In this document: one piece after another, positions 18,063-27,928 of the stretch | Layout of the letters: each line of letters begins with the position of its first letter | How positions within the stretch are numbered: position 1 is the stretch's first letter | Source: CAVVEC01 sp963747105 | GTDB taxonomy: Bacteria; Acidobacteriota; Terriglobia; Terriglobales; Acidobacteriaceae | Length of the DNA: 64,000 nt | Assembly: GCA_963747105.1 (NCBI GenBank) | Contig: CAVVEC010000002.1 | Span: forward strand, 248,001-312,000 | Direction of reading: 5' to 3' | Notes under the pieces: model-generated | Told to the model about the DNA's origin: nothing | The model's input: the letters and a program-made list of their open reading frames with translations, nothing else | Database searches by the model: none | Position numbers and translations under genes: made by a program

Positions 18063-19570
18063 CGAAGACTGTACCCATAGATTCCGCGCTTACCGCTGCC
18101 CCCGGTATGATGTGTAACAGCAAGGACGGGGAATCGAGGATTTCGAAGGTGAACCCGCATAAACAGGCCGCTGTTCCAATCATTGACCGCCCGCCCGAAT
18201 TCGAGCCCGATGCCCAGGGCTACGGCATCACCAGGAGTAATGGCAGTGAGCCGAAACACATCATTTGGCTGCGACGGCTGTGGGCAGAGCGTCGCTTCTT
18301 GGGACGGATTACCATCTACGGGCTCATTTTCACGGCTCTGGTTTCGCTTGTGTTGCCTCCACGATATCAGTCGGCCACTCGGCTGATGCCGCCCGACGAA
18401 TCTGGATCCGGTATTGCCATGGCGGCGATGATGGCTGCCAAGAACAGTTTGGGTTCAATGGGGGGGATGGGAGCGAACCTTGCGGGAGCCGCCAGCGATC
18501 TCCTCGGATTGAAAAACTCGACTGCGCTGTTCAGCGACATGCTGGGCAGCCGGACCGTGCAAGATCGCATGATTGAGCGGTTCGACCTGCGCAAAGTATA
18601 CGGCGACCGTTATTGGGTGGATGCGCGCAAAGACCTGGCCAAGCATACCGACGTAACTGAGGACAGAAAAAGCAACGTGATGACGATCACCGTTACGGAC
18701 CGGGATCCTCATCGTGCTGAACAGATGGCACAAGCCTACGTGGAGGAATTGGATCGAGTGGTGGCACAGGTTTCAACGTCCGCGGCCCGCCGCGAAAGAA
18801 TATTCATCGAGCAACGCCTTCAAACGGTAAGACAGGATCTCGACAAAACCTCCAAAGAGTTCAGTGAATATGAGAGTAAGAATACTGTTCTCGACATGCC
18901 CTATCAGGCTAAGGCAATGGTTGAAGCAGCCGCTCAATTGCAAGGACAACTGATAGCCGCCCAGTCCGAACTCGATGGCCTTGAGCAGATTTACACTAGT
19001 AGCAATGTACGAGTCCGCTCTCTCAGGGCTCGGGTCAATGAGCTGAAAAGCCAGTTGGCAAGGATGAGTGGCGCAGCGGAAGGCGGCGACCGCAGTACCG
19101 GCTCCGACGAAAGCGCAAGTGATTTGTACCCGTCAATCCGTCAGCTTCCACTGCTCGGAGTGCATTGGCTCGATCTTTATCGCGAGGCAAAGATTCAAGA
19201 AACGGTTTACGAGTTGCTCACACAGCAGTACGAACTTGCCAAAATTCAGGAGGCCAAAGAGATTCCTACCGTGAAGGTTCTGGATCCTGCGGATGTTCCG
19301 GAAAAACGATCATTCCCGAAGCGGACGCTGATAGTCTTCCTGGGAACTTTCCTGGCCTTCTCGCTAGGTGTGGTTGTGGTCTTGGGCGCGGCCCGCTGGA
19401 GGGAAATTGAGCCGCATGTTCCTGAAAAGCAGTTTGCGACGGAGATTTGGGTTCATCTCAAAGCACAAATGCAATTGGCAAGAGAGGACGGTTACAATCC
19501 GAGGGCCATTGTGCGTCGATTTTGGCGGGGTACAGACGACGGCATGTCGCGAGGTGAAAGCGGCGAATGA
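18059..19570 (+). CDS. Wzz/GumC-type chain-length determinant protein
   Basis: A 503-residue protein from the ATG at 18059, which overlaps the upstream stop (ATGA). An N-terminal cytoplasmic stretch is followed by a first membrane segment (IYGLIFTALVSLVLPPRYQS), a Wzz domain with a glycine/methionine-rich insert (MAAMMAAKNSLGSMGGMGAN), a long coiled coil (about 225-350), and a second membrane segment (TLIVFLGTFLAFSLGVVVVL) after a PxxP-like DPADVPEKRSFPKR motif. This is the polysaccharide co-polymerase layout that sets polymer length in the inner membrane. No C-terminal tyrosine kinase domain is present. It overlaps the following methyltransferase by ATGA, indicating translational coupling. 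Confidence 0.9.
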   Translation: MTKTVPIDSALTAAPGMMCNSKDGESRISKVNPHKQAAVPIIDRPPEFEPDAQGYGITRSNGSEPKHIIWLRRLWAERRFLGRITIYGLIFTALVSLVLPPRYQSATRLMPPDESGSGIAMAAMMAAKNSLGSMGGMGANLAGAASDLLGLKNSTALFSDMLGSRTVQDRMIERFDLRKVYGDRYWVDARKDLAKHTDVTEDRKSNVMTITVTDRDPHRAEQMAQAYVEELDRVVAQVSTSAARRERIFIEQRLQTVRQDLDKTSKEFSEYESKNTVLDMPYQAKAMVEAAAQLQGQLIAAQSELDGLEQIYTSSNVRVRSLRARVNELKSQLARMSGAAEGGDRSTGSDESASDLYPSIRQLPLLGVHWLDLYREAKIQETVYELLTQQYELAKIQEAKEIPTVKVLDPADVPEKRSFPKRTLIVFLGTFLAFSLGVVVVLGAARWREIEPHVPEKQFATEIWVHLKAQMQLAREDGYNPRAIVRRFWRGTDDGMSRGESGE

Positions 19571-20388
19571 GTACCCGAAGCACCCGAGAAACCTTTCGCA
19601 CCGGCTTTATCGCGCTACGAAACATTGTCATGGGCAGCAATCTGCGCTCGCTCAGCAAAATCTCTAGACCCCGCGACCTAGTCCGCTTTTCTACCCAGAG
19701 CCTGTTTATCTACGATTCTTTGTTCCGGCACGGACTTCCGCAAAAAAATGTCCGAGATGTTTTGCCCCACAACAGCAAAGCAGACATAACCCTTTTACTC
19801 GATTGCGGGGAGTTCTGGATTAACGAATTGTCATGTTCCGCCGAGGACATTTTGAGTTTGTGCTTGATCACTCGCTTATTGAAGCCGAAACAAATATTTG
19901 AGATCGGGACTCTCCACGGTTACACCGCATTACATTTTGCGGCCAACGCGCCTGAGGCCACCGTTTACACTCTCGATCTTCCGCCCAACAGTCACGGGGT
20001 GCTTCCAACCACGGTTGTTGACGACCAATTGGTAGAAGATCAGAATGAGGATTTTTTTGGCCGGAGGCCCGAGGCGGCGCGGATCGTGCGTCTGTTCGGC
20101 GACAGCGCGACATTTGACTACAGTCCCTTTCGAGGGAAAACCGATCTCTTCTTCATTGACGGAGCTCACTCCTCCGAGTATGTCCGCAATGACACCCTCA
20201 AGGCTATCGAATGCTGCCACGCGGGCAGCGTTATTGCTTGGCACGACTACGGCAGGCGCGGGGTAAACGGAGTGTCGCCCTGGTTGCATCAGTTCTCAAA
20301 GTCTCATTTCCCGGTCTATCGTGTGCCAAGCGGTAGCTTGGCGTTTGGTGTGGTTCCAGCCGCCAGGCCGGCGCACCACAGCCTGTAA
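19567..20388 (+). CDS. Class I SAM-dependent methyltransferase
   Basis: A 273-residue protein coupled to the Wzz-like gene by ATGA. Residues about 110-125 (IFEIGTLHGYTALHFA) form the glycine-rich SAM-binding loop and VYTLDLPP is motif II. FFIDGAHSSEYV, near residue 195, is the acidic motif typical of Methyltransf_24-type enzymes. The N-terminal 100 residues are unassigned. It probably methylates a sugar or lipid-linked intermediate of the polysaccharide. The position of methylation cannot be inferred. Confidence 0.82.
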   Translation: MSTRSTRETFRTGFIALRNIVMGSNLRSLSKISRPRDLVRFSTQSLFIYDSLFRHGLPQKNVRDVLPHNSKADITLLLDCGEFWINELSCSAEDILSLCLITRLLKPKQIFEIGTLHGYTALHFAANAPEATVYTLDLPPNSHGVLPTTVVDDQLVEDQNEDFFGRRPEAARIVRLFGDSATFDYSPFRGKTDLFFIDGAHSSEYVRNDTLKAIECCHAGSVIAWHDYGRRGVNGVSPWLHQFSKSHFPVYRVPSGSLAFGVVPAARPAHHSL

Positions 20389-20639
20389 ATCGTGCCGTAC
20401 AGAAATCCGTCGAAGATGAGTGACAGAATGAGTCATTCTGAGCGCTGCGAAGACATGACCGTACCGCGGATCGACAATCCGTTGGCGAAGGCTTCCTATA
20501 CCTGTCAGAGGAGGGCGACAACGGGCCCTCGCGCCTTACTGTCTCGCCGTCTGCCCAGTTCATTTAAGCGACAGCTCCGACTTTTGCTCCAGCTTTCGTT
20601 AGACGGTGTGGATCTATTGGTCGCCGCCGCCGCGGCGAG

Positions 20640-21356
20640 TTGGTTCCTCCCCGGCACTTGAATTTTGTGGGGGATGGTGATTTCGAAGCGACGGGAGACG
20701 AGTTCCTCCGATATTTCGTGGACCTCGGCGGCCTCAAACCTGACGACCGAGTACTCGATGTGGGCTGTGGAGTTGGACGCATGGCGAGACCACTAACGAA
20801 GTATCTGGGGAGGGGAAGTTACGAGGGAATCGACATCGTTCCACGGGGTATTCAGTGGGCCCAGCGCCATATCACTGGTCGGTACCCAAGCTTTCGCTTC
20901 CAACTGGCGGACATTCACAATCTCGCGTACAACCCGAGCGGAAGGTTCCCGCCAACACGCTATCGATTTCCGTTCAACGACAATGAGTTCGATTTTGTTT
21001 TTCTCACGTCCGTCTTCACGCACATGTTAACCCCAGACATGCATCACTATTTACGTGAAATCGCTCGTATGCTGCGCCCGGGTGGTAGGTCCCTGATCAC
21101 GTATTTTCTCCTGAACGACGAGGCTCGCCAACTCAGCAACGTTGGACTGAGTTCGCTGGATTTCCGCTTCTCCCGGGATGGGTGCCGCGTAGTTGATGAT
21201 CGCGTTCCGGAGAATGTGGTTGCGTTCGAGGAGGCCGACATTCGCGAACTGTATCGCGACCTAGGTTTCAGCGTGGAAACTGTGCGGTATGGTGCTTGGC
21301 CTGGCCGAACGGATTACCTCAGCTATCAGGACCTTGTGGTCGCGCGAAAGAACTGA
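20640..21356 (+). CDS. Class I SAM-dependent methyltransferase (Methyltransf_11/25-like), N-terminus broken
   Basis: The core (238 residues) contains RVLDVGCGVGRMARPL (motif I), YEGIDIVPRGIQWA (motif II), FDFVFLTSVFTHML and IARMLRPGGRSLITYFLL, all typical of SAM methyltransferases. Just upstream, in another frame, is LLLQLSLDGVDLLV. In relatives this kind of segment directly precedes the PPRHLNFVGDGDF motif, so a one-base frame break near 20625-20640 has probably separated the real N-terminus (start somewhere in 20400-20560). The TTG at 20640 is only the first start in the surviving frame. Likely role: methylation of the EPS or its lipid-linked precursor. Confidence 0.75.
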   Translation: MVPPRHLNFVGDGDFEATGDEFLRYFVDLGGLKPDDRVLDVGCGVGRMARPLTKYLGRGSYEGIDIVPRGIQWAQRHITGRYPSFRFQLADIHNLAYNPSGRFPPTRYRFPFNDNEFDFVFLTSVFTHMLTPDMHHYLREIARMLRPGGRSLITYFLLNDEARQLSNVGLSSLDFRFSRDGCRVVDDRVPENVVAFEEADIRELYRDLGFSVETVRYGAWPGRTDYLSYQDLVVARKN

Positions 21357-21445
21357 GACCACTGCCGTGTTTCGGATTTAGAACGGACCAAAACCGGCGC
21401 CACCCAGGCCCAGATCCACACACAGGCGTTCGCTTCGAGTCGAAT

Positions 21446-22909
21446 GTGAAGACTGGTCTGTTAGCATCGGTGCCAATTCGGACGACCTGGAGAGACAACG
21501 CCCCAGCGCTGGCAGTTGCCCTCGCGGGGGCGATGCTGGCGGCCTCTCTGTTTTACACGCCCATTCCCTTCGTGGTCTTACTGGCGATACCGGCGTTTTT
21601 TTATTTTATTCCGCGGCCCTACGAACTGCTCCTGTTCATGGTCTTTTTGATTCCGTTTAACTTTGTATTCACCATCGGGCCGGTTCCGGTCGCGGTAGAA
21701 CTTCTGAAGATTTTTGCCTGGGTTCCTTTTCTCATCCATCGTGCCAATGGCGGGATACGCCTTAAGTCGAGCAGATACAACAAATGGTTTGCAGTTTGGG
21801 CCGGAATCCTGTTGTTGTCGGTTCTGCGTTCCAACAATCTACCTCTGACAATTAAGGATTCTGTCCGCCTTGGTTCAGACCTGGGGCTATGTTATCTAGT
21901 CCTGAATTTGGTGGACAGTCGGGAGAAGATTTTCCAAGTCTTCCGAGTTTTAACCGTTTCCACCTTTATCGTGGCCTGCTATGGCTTTTACCAATGGGCA
22001 ATTCAGGATTACGGCGCACTCTTCTGGATTGTCAACGCTCGTCTAGATACCGGCCTGGCTCCTGGTCGTGACGTTTTCTGGCAGTGGCGTGGTCGCATGA
22101 TTTCCGTGCTCACCTCCGAGATGGAATTGGGTCATTACTTTAATTTGTGCCTGCCGATCGGGGTTGCCCTCTGGCTGACTGAGGGACGTGGCCGTCCCGG
22201 CTCTAAATGGTTGTTGATGACCCTGGCTATGTTGACGGGGCTGTTGCTCACCTTTACTTTCGGGGCGTGGTTAGCTCTGGCAGCCACCACCGCCCTTTTT
22301 GTCCTGTTGCTGGATAATAAAAAGAGACGTTGGAAAATGCTCCTCGCCGGATCATTGGTCCTTTCGCTCCTCGCCTCGATTTTGATTTTCGGTCCGCTCA
22401 GGCCGTTTGTAGAGGGTAAGGCCCTGGGAACCCAGGTGGGAAGCTTAGCATTCGACGTTGTCACCCGGTTGGATGCCTGGCTGTTTGCCCTGCAGACGTG
22501 GTGGTCTCATCCCTGGCTCGGCGTTGGTGTTGGAAGCTACCAGTTGCTGGAATACAGCCATGAGATTTTCCGCTCCGCCTCGGTTCCCAGCGGCAGTACA
22601 CCCCAAGAAGCCTACCTGTTTCTCCTGGCGCAGTCGGGCATCATCGGGCTGGCAAGCATGCTTGTACTTCTGCTGGGCACAATTTGGACTAACGTGAGGA
22701 TGAAACCGAATCCACGTCTAGGGTTGATAGCTCTGACGTTGGCTTTCGCCCTTACGACTGCGATGTTTTCTTCGTTTACCGACAACTCAGCTCTGTTCGG
22801 TCCGCATGCTGGCTATCTTTTCTGGCTGCTTGTGGGTTTAAGCGAGGCAGTTCGTAACTTGGCGGTTGCGGAACCCGAGTTGATCGCCGCGCAACCGAAA
22901 ATCCGCTAG
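21446..22909 (+). CDS. O-antigen ligase / Wzy-like polymerase family membrane protein
   Basis: About 487 residues from a GTG at 21446; the frame is open further upstream but overlaps the methyltransferase. It has 10-12 hydrophobic segments and the family's large periplasmic loop (about 170-220). The Wzy_C-type core reads LGHYFNLCLPIGVALWL, WWSHPWLGVGVGSYQLL and TPQEAYLFLLAQSGIIGLAS. In O-antigen ligases, the H-P-x-x-GxGxG stretch and the later Q/H-E-xYLxxLAxxGIxG motif form the catalytic region. In this cluster it would act as polymerase or ligase of lipid-linked repeat units in the inner membrane. It ends 4 bp before the flippase gene. Confidence 0.85.
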   Translation: MKTGLLASVPIRTTWRDNAPALAVALAGAMLAASLFYTPIPFVVLLAIPAFFYFIPRPYELLLFMVFLIPFNFVFTIGPVPVAVELLKIFAWVPFLIHRANGGIRLKSSRYNKWFAVWAGILLLSVLRSNNLPLTIKDSVRLGSDLGLCYLVLNLVDSREKIFQVFRVLTVSTFIVACYGFYQWAIQDYGALFWIVNARLDTGLAPGRDVFWQWRGRMISVLTSEMELGHYFNLCLPIGVALWLTEGRGRPGSKWLLMTLAMLTGLLLTFTFGAWLALAATTALFVLLLDNKKRRWKMLLAGSLVLSLLASILIFGPLRPFVEGKALGTQVGSLAFDVVTRLDAWLFALQTWWSHPWLGVGVGSYQLLEYSHEIFRSASVPSGSTPQEAYLFLLAQSGIIGLASMLVLLLGTIWTNVRMKPNPRLGLIALTLAFALTTAMFSSFTDNSALFGPHAGYLFWLLVGLSEAVRNLAVAEPELIAAQPKIR

Positions 22910-22913
22910 CAAT

Positions 22914-24476
22914 ATGGTACTCAGCGTGGAGGAAAAGAAGCCGCTTAGCGCCAAGATGATGCGGAACGTGGCTTTTGGCGGATTGCGGGCGCTGGTAGTG
23001 GCACCGGTGCCTTTCCTCTTAACTCCGCTGATTCTGAGCAAGATTGGGAGCCGCGGCTACGGAACGTGGGCTGTTTTTGTCGCCATGAATGGCCTCAGTT
23101 CGCTAGCTGATCTGGGACTCTTGGGTACCCTGAGCAAGTACGTTGCTGAATATTATGCGCATCGAGACATTCCGCGCTTGGACCGCTTGCTGAACACAGG
23201 CATTGTGATCTTTACGGCGCTTGCTTCAGTGATCGTTGCCCTGCTATGGATTGCATCTTCCAAAGCCGTGGGGTGGTTATTTCACGGAAGTACGCTGAGC
23301 GCTGGCGAACTCCTGAGTTTATTTCATTGCGCATTGATTCTGATATGGGTCAACATCATCACCATTCTCTTATCATCGGTGACTTCGGGGCTGCAGCGTC
23401 TTGACCTGACGCATATTATGACGGCATCAAATATCGTGTGCGCAGCCGTTGGAAGTGCGGCATTGTTGCTCAAGGGTTGGGGGGTGCGCGGCCTTCTCTA
23501 TGCTAGTCTTGGGTCAGCCTCTTTAACTCTGCTCGCCTACTGCGGATTGGTTCATTGGCTCTTGCCTCAATTTGTCTTTAATCCGCTTGCTGCGGATGCC
23601 CGTGAGGCGAGAAAGATCTTCAAGTTCAGCCTGCAGATTTATCTAACCCAGGCTGCGGCAGCGATTCACTTTCAGGCTGAGAAACTGTTGCTGGCGTTGT
23701 TTGTAGGTGTCGTGCCGGCAGGATGGTATGACATTGCCAGCGACGTTGCGCTTAAAGTGCGAGGGGTATCGGTTTTGCTGCTAGGGCCGGTCATGCCAGC
23801 CGCTTCGGAATTGGATGCACGGGGTGAGCGGGATAAGGTCATCGAGCTGTACTATCGGGCACACAAGTACATGGCCTTTGTTGGAGTACCCCTAACCCTT
23901 TTCGCGGTGGCGGTGTCCGCCCGCTTTGTAGATCTCTGGCTCGGATCAAACCTCAGAATCGTAGCGATGCCACTGAGCGTCTTGCTGGTTGTGAACTTTC
24001 TAAATGTAACAACTGCACCCGGATACTTGATCTTCGCGGGTCAGGGCCACTTGCGACCTGGAGTTGACTCCGCCCTCGCCGGAATCGGATTGAATATACC
24101 GTTGAGTTTTGCTCTCATTTACTTCTTTGGGTTTGCTGGTGCCGTCATCGGAAGCTCGGTGTCATTGGTCACGGGAGCCGCATTCTTCATCTACTTATTC
24201 CATCGGGACACCCGAACCTCATTTGCGATACTGCTCCGGGAAGCGTACCTAAAGCCCGTTGCGTGCTCATTAGGACTCTTGATCTTGCTCTTTGTCGCCA
24301 GACCAGCAAGCAATCTTTCGTGGATGGGCCTTTTTCTCCAGGGGCTGATCTTCGGCCTTCTTTACGCAACGTTCCTGCTTTTTGGTAGTTTCTTCGATCA
24401 GTATGACTGGAAGAAAATTGAGAGCGTGGTACCGATCGCGAGACTGGCCAGGAGGATCGTTCCCGTTCCGCAGTGA
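22914..24476 (+). CDS. Wzx-like oligosaccharide flippase (MOP/MATE superfamily)
   Basis: A 520-residue protein with about 12-14 membrane segments. The N-terminus has the pattern of polysaccharide transporters: RNVAFGGLRALVVAPVPFLL followed by KIGSRGYGTWAVFVAMNGLS and LADLGLLGTLSKYVAEYYA, the conserved G-x-x-D-x-G...R/K-Y motif. It follows the ligase/polymerase gene by 4 bp. It should flip undecaprenyl-pyrophosphate-linked repeat units across the inner membrane. The intact length is normal for the family. Confidence 0.9.
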   Translation: MVLSVEEKKPLSAKMMRNVAFGGLRALVVAPVPFLLTPLILSKIGSRGYGTWAVFVAMNGLSSLADLGLLGTLSKYVAEYYAHRDIPRLDRLLNTGIVIFTALASVIVALLWIASSKAVGWLFHGSTLSAGELLSLFHCALILIWVNIITILLSSVTSGLQRLDLTHIMTASNIVCAAVGSAALLLKGWGVRGLLYASLGSASLTLLAYCGLVHWLLPQFVFNPLAADAREARKIFKFSLQIYLTQAAAAIHFQAEKLLLALFVGVVPAGWYDIASDVALKVRGVSVLLLGPVMPAASELDARGERDKVIELYYRAHKYMAFVGVPLTLFAVAVSARFVDLWLGSNLRIVAMPLSVLLVVNFLNVTTAPGYLIFAGQGHLRPGVDSALAGIGLNIPLSFALIYFFGFAGAVIGSSVSLVTGAAFFIYLFHRDTRTSFAILLREAYLKPVACSLGLLILLFVARPASNLSWMGLFLQGLIFGLLYATFLLFGSFFDQYDWKKIESVVPIARLARRIVPVPQ

Positions 24477-24604
24477 GTCTTTTGCAAGGCTGATCAGAGA
24501 CCATTAAAATCATTGTGTCGGACCACGACTGCGGGACTGGCCAGACGAGATATGGGACTGCGAACTTGTTGGCGGTTGTAAAGAGAAACGCGGGCTAAAA
24601 CGAA

Positions 24605-25553
24605 ATGCCAGAGGATGCTGAGCCGAAGGTTTCGATTATTCTCCTGAACCTCAACGGTTACAAGGACACCCGGGATTGCCTCGAGTCGCTCGCACAACTG
24701 AAGTACACTAATTTTGATGTGATCGTCGTGGACAACGGGTCCACGGACGATTCTGCTGGCGCGTCTCGAGAAGGAATTTCCAAGCGCGAAGCTTTTTCGA
24801 ACTGGGGAGAACTTGGGATTTACGGGAGGAAACAACTTGGGAACAGAGGGTGCGTTGCGGCAGGGTGCGGATTATGTCCTCTTGCTGAATAACGATACCC
24901 TCGTTGACCCCAGTTTCTTGGGCGAATTGGTTCAAGTCGGGCAGACCGACCCGCAGATCGGAATTTTGGGCCCGAAGATCCTGTATGCATCTGAGCCGGA
25001 GCGCATTTGGTATGCGGGGGGTCGTGTGAAGTATGGCGCTTGTCATCACTTGGGTTTGGACGAGCTTGACCAGGATGGCAAGTTCTCCCGCGTGCAGGAC
25101 ACGGGATTCATCAGTGGATGCGCTTTCCTGGTCAAGGCCAAAGTGCTTCGAGAAATAGGCCTTTTGGATCCCAAGCTCTTCGTGTATCACGAAGATACGG
25201 ACTTTTGTATGCGGGCGCGGAACGCCGGTTATCGTTGTGTCTTCGTGCCGACAGCGCGGGTCTGGCACAAGGTTTCTAGAACCTGTGGCCACGAATCCGC
25301 TTTCACACTTTATCTGTCCACCCGAAATCAGTTGGCCTGGGTCGCCAAACACGTACCGTTCCCTTACAAACCTGCTGCGCTGGCGTTCACATTCACCAAG
25401 AAGCTGCTGAAGATGACAATTCTCGCTTCCCGAAGCCGCACCGCGGCATCCGCAGTGTGGGCGGGAATGTGGGCCTTTCTCCGTGGCGCGTATGGCCCAC
25501 CCAGAAAAGAAAGACCGGAACGACAGGTTGTTCCGTCGAACTTGGCCGGCTGA
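24605..25553 (+). CDS. Family 2 glycosyltransferase (rhamnosyltransferase-like), frameshifted
   Basis: The product begins VSIILLNLNGYKDTRDCLES and VIVVDNGSTDDSA (GT-A nucleotide-binding motif). It continues in another frame as RLEKEFPSAKLFRTGENLGF, GGNNLGTEGALRQGADYVLL, LNNDTLVDPSFL (DxD-like NNDT), then FISGCAFLVKAKVLREIGLL and FVYHEDTDFCMRARNAGYRC (EDxDFCxR acceptor-side motif). One extra base at 24757-24762 (GCTGGCG) separates the two parts; removing it gives exactly 316 codons. GT2 enzymes of this type transfer rhamnose or hexoses from nucleotide sugars on the cytoplasmic side. Confidence 0.82.
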
Positions 25554-25561
25554 AAACTTAC

Positions 25562-25600
25562 AAAGGATACAAAGTATAAGGATACAAAGTATAAGGATAC
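25562..25600 (+). repeat. 15-bp tandem repeat directly before a start codon
   Basis: AAAGTATAAGGATAC occurs twice head to tail (25571-25585 and 25586-25600), preceded by a partial unit AAAGGATAC (25562-25570). The last unit supplies the AAGGA ribosome-binding element of the GT4 gene that starts at 25606. A change in copy number would move or remove alternative ribosome sites. Confidence 0.8.
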
Positions 25601-25605
25601 CAGTG

Positions 25606-26798
25606 ATGAAGCTTGCATTCGTAGGCGGGTTCGGCTTTAGGCCCAAGGGCACGATCCAGGGGCGTGCATATCCCCTGGCCGCCGAATTGGTACGTCAGGG
25701 GCATGAGGTAACCATCTTTGTCACTCCCTACGACAATCTGGAAGAGTCCTGGCGGGAGTGGGTCGAGGAAGGAGTACGAATCAAGGGTTTCGAAAGGCAG
25801 GCCCTACCCCCCTGAGCTATCCCAGCCTGTTGATCAGGCTGCTGCGTGCTCTGGATGAGTACTCACCTGACGTGGTTCACATTTTCAAACCCAAGGGCTT
25901 TGCGGCGGCAGCCGGCACGTACTTGCGAATGAAGGGAATGCGGAACATCGTCCTGGACTGTGACGATTGGGAGGGGTGGGGCGGATGGAACGACATCTTG
26001 TCATATCCCTGGTTTGTTAAGGAATACATCGACCGACAAGAACGTTGGATGATGCGTTCCACCCCGGCGGTAACGGTAGCGAGTCGGGCCCTTCTCGACC
26101 GGGTGTATGAGGTTCGGAAACACTCAACCGGAGTCTACTATGTTCCAAATTGTGGAGCATCGTTCGGTAATGTGAAGGCTCATGAGACCGCTCGGGCGCG
26201 GTCACAAACTGAAGTCCGGAAAGATCTGGGTCTCCCAGAGGGGCTCATCATCTTCTACAACGGGCACTTCGAACCGGGCGACGACATCATGCTCTTCTGT
26301 CGCACGGCTGCGCCTGTGGCCGAGCGGAACAATGCTTCGATTGTCTTCGTTGGAGAGGGGCCAGATTTACCGAAGGTCAAGGAGTTTTTTGTCCGTCATC
26401 CCGCGGTTAGGGTTTTCTTTTTCCCCCGGTTGCCTTATGAACAGTTCATTCGGGCGATCTGGGCTTCAGATGTCACCGCCTTCCCGTACCCGGACAACCC
26501 GGTGCACCGTTCCAAGTGTTCCTTGCGAGTCATTGACTACATGGCGATGGGGAAACCAGTGATCACGTCTGCAGTGGGACAGAACAAGGAATACATTCTT
26601 GACGGAGAGAGTGGCATTCTAGCGCCGGCCGAGGATGAAGATGCTTTCGCAGAGAAATTGGAAATGCTGCTGCAGATTCCTGAGCTGCGGGACAGGCTCG
26701 GACGGAACGCTGAAAAACGGATTCGCGAACAGTTCAGTTGGGGCGGTGAGCCCTTGCAGCAATGTCTCGCCGCGTATGACCAAGTTGCTGGCAGGTAG
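25606..26798 (+). CDS. Family 4 glycosyltransferase (GT-B), frameshifted
   Basis: The ATG at 25606 is preceded by AAGGATACCAGTG. The N-terminal Rossmann-like domain reads MKLAFVGGFGFRPKGTIQGR and AYPLAAELVRQGHEVTIFVT, and ends at ERQALPP in this frame. The protein continues one frame over with LSYPSLLIRLLRALDEYSPD, VVHIFKPKGF and, in the C-terminal domain, IIFYNGHFEPGDD, VFVGEGPDLPKV, VTAFPYPDNPVHRSKCSLRV and DYMAMGKPVITS (E/D-x7-E-type donor-site region). The break is a C-run (25807-25812) with one base too few; adding one C gives exactly 398 codons. It is a retaining glycosyltransferase of the GT4 class; donor and acceptor are unknown. Confidence 0.82.
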
Positions 26799-26858
26799 AT
26801 TTTAAGAAATGGTAACGCGCAACTGAAGAGGTTCATTTCAAGGTAAAGGATCAGTCAA

Positions 26859-27915
26859 ATGCCTGTTTCATTGGTTACCGGGGGTGCAGGTTTTATGGGC
26901 TCGCACGTTGCCGAGCACCTGCTGAATTCTCGCCACGAAGTCGTCATTCTAGACGACCTTAGCGGAGGATTCACCGAGAACGTTCCAAGCAAAGCTGCAT
27001 TCATTAAGGGTTCCATCCTTGACGAGTGCCTAATTGAGGAACTCTTTGACAAGTACAGGTTCGACTACGTGTACCACTTGGCGGCGTACGCGGCGGAGGG
27101 CTTGAGCCACTTTATCAAGCGGTTTAACTACATGAACAACTTGATGGGGTCTGTCAATCTCATCAACGCCGCCATCAATCACGGGGTGCGTTGCTTTGTC
27201 TTTACGTCGTCTATCGCAGTGTACGGTGCCGGGCGAACGCCACTCTCGGAAGACATGACTCCTCACCCGGAGGACTCGTACGGTATCGCAAAACTGGCGG
27301 TAGAGCAGGAACTAAAGATCAGTCACGAGATGTTTGGACTGGACTACATCATCTTGCGTCCGCACAACGTCTATGGCGAAAGGCAGAACATCGGGGACCG
27401 GTACCGCAATGTTGCTGGCATATTCATGAACCAGTTGCTCCGAGGAGAACCTATGACAATCTTTGGAGACGGATCTCAGGTGCGCGCGTTCACAAATATC
27501 AGGGACATCGCACCTGTTATCGCCAACTGCGTGGACTATCCTCTCGCCAGGAATCAGATCTTCAATGTGGGCGCAGACCAGCCCTACACGGTCGAAGCTC
27601 TGGCGAAGATCGTCTTGACGGCCATGGACAAAGAGGGCGACATCCGGCATCTGGATCCGCGAAACGAAGTGAAGATCGCGTTTTCGGACCACCACAAGGC
27701 CGCGTCCATTTTTGGGGAAGTGGGGCGAAACCTCTCTCGAAACCGGAATTCGTGAGATGGCTCGCTGGGTGAGGAAACATGGTGCTCGAGAGAGCTCTGT
27801 TTTTGAAGGCGTCGAGATAACAAAAAACATGCCCCCGAGCTGGGCCAAGGTCGTAAGGACCAACGCCTTGTCGGAGAGAAGCGATAGGAAATTGAGAGTG
27901 GCTACTCATAGTTGA
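26859..27915 (+). CDS. NAD-dependent sugar epimerase/dehydratase (extended SDR), frameshifted near C-terminus
   Basis: MPVSLVTGGAGFMGSHVAEH gives the TGGxGFxGSH NAD-binding motif. The catalytic residues lie in CFVFTSSIAVYG (Ser) and EDSYGIAKLAVEQE (YxxxK), and the substrate region in RPHNVYGERQN. All fit UDP-glucose 4-epimerase/dehydratase-like extended SDRs. Near the end, a run of four G (27722-27725) appears to have one base too many: the frame stops as RNLSRNRNS, while the neighbouring frame continues ETSLETGIREMARWVRKHGA to 27915. The corrected length is 352 codons. Probably makes a nucleotide sugar for the EPS; the substrate is not determined. Confidence 0.82.
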
Positions 27916-27928
27916 ATCCCTGCCTCGC

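Noticed and set aside
25562..25600. CRISPR-like array
   Set aside because: The units are 15 bp, directly adjacent and without spacers; it is a short tandem repeat.
24708..25652. 314-codon minus-strand open frame
   Set aside because: It is antisense to a GT2 glycosyltransferase with clear motifs; its translation has no domain.
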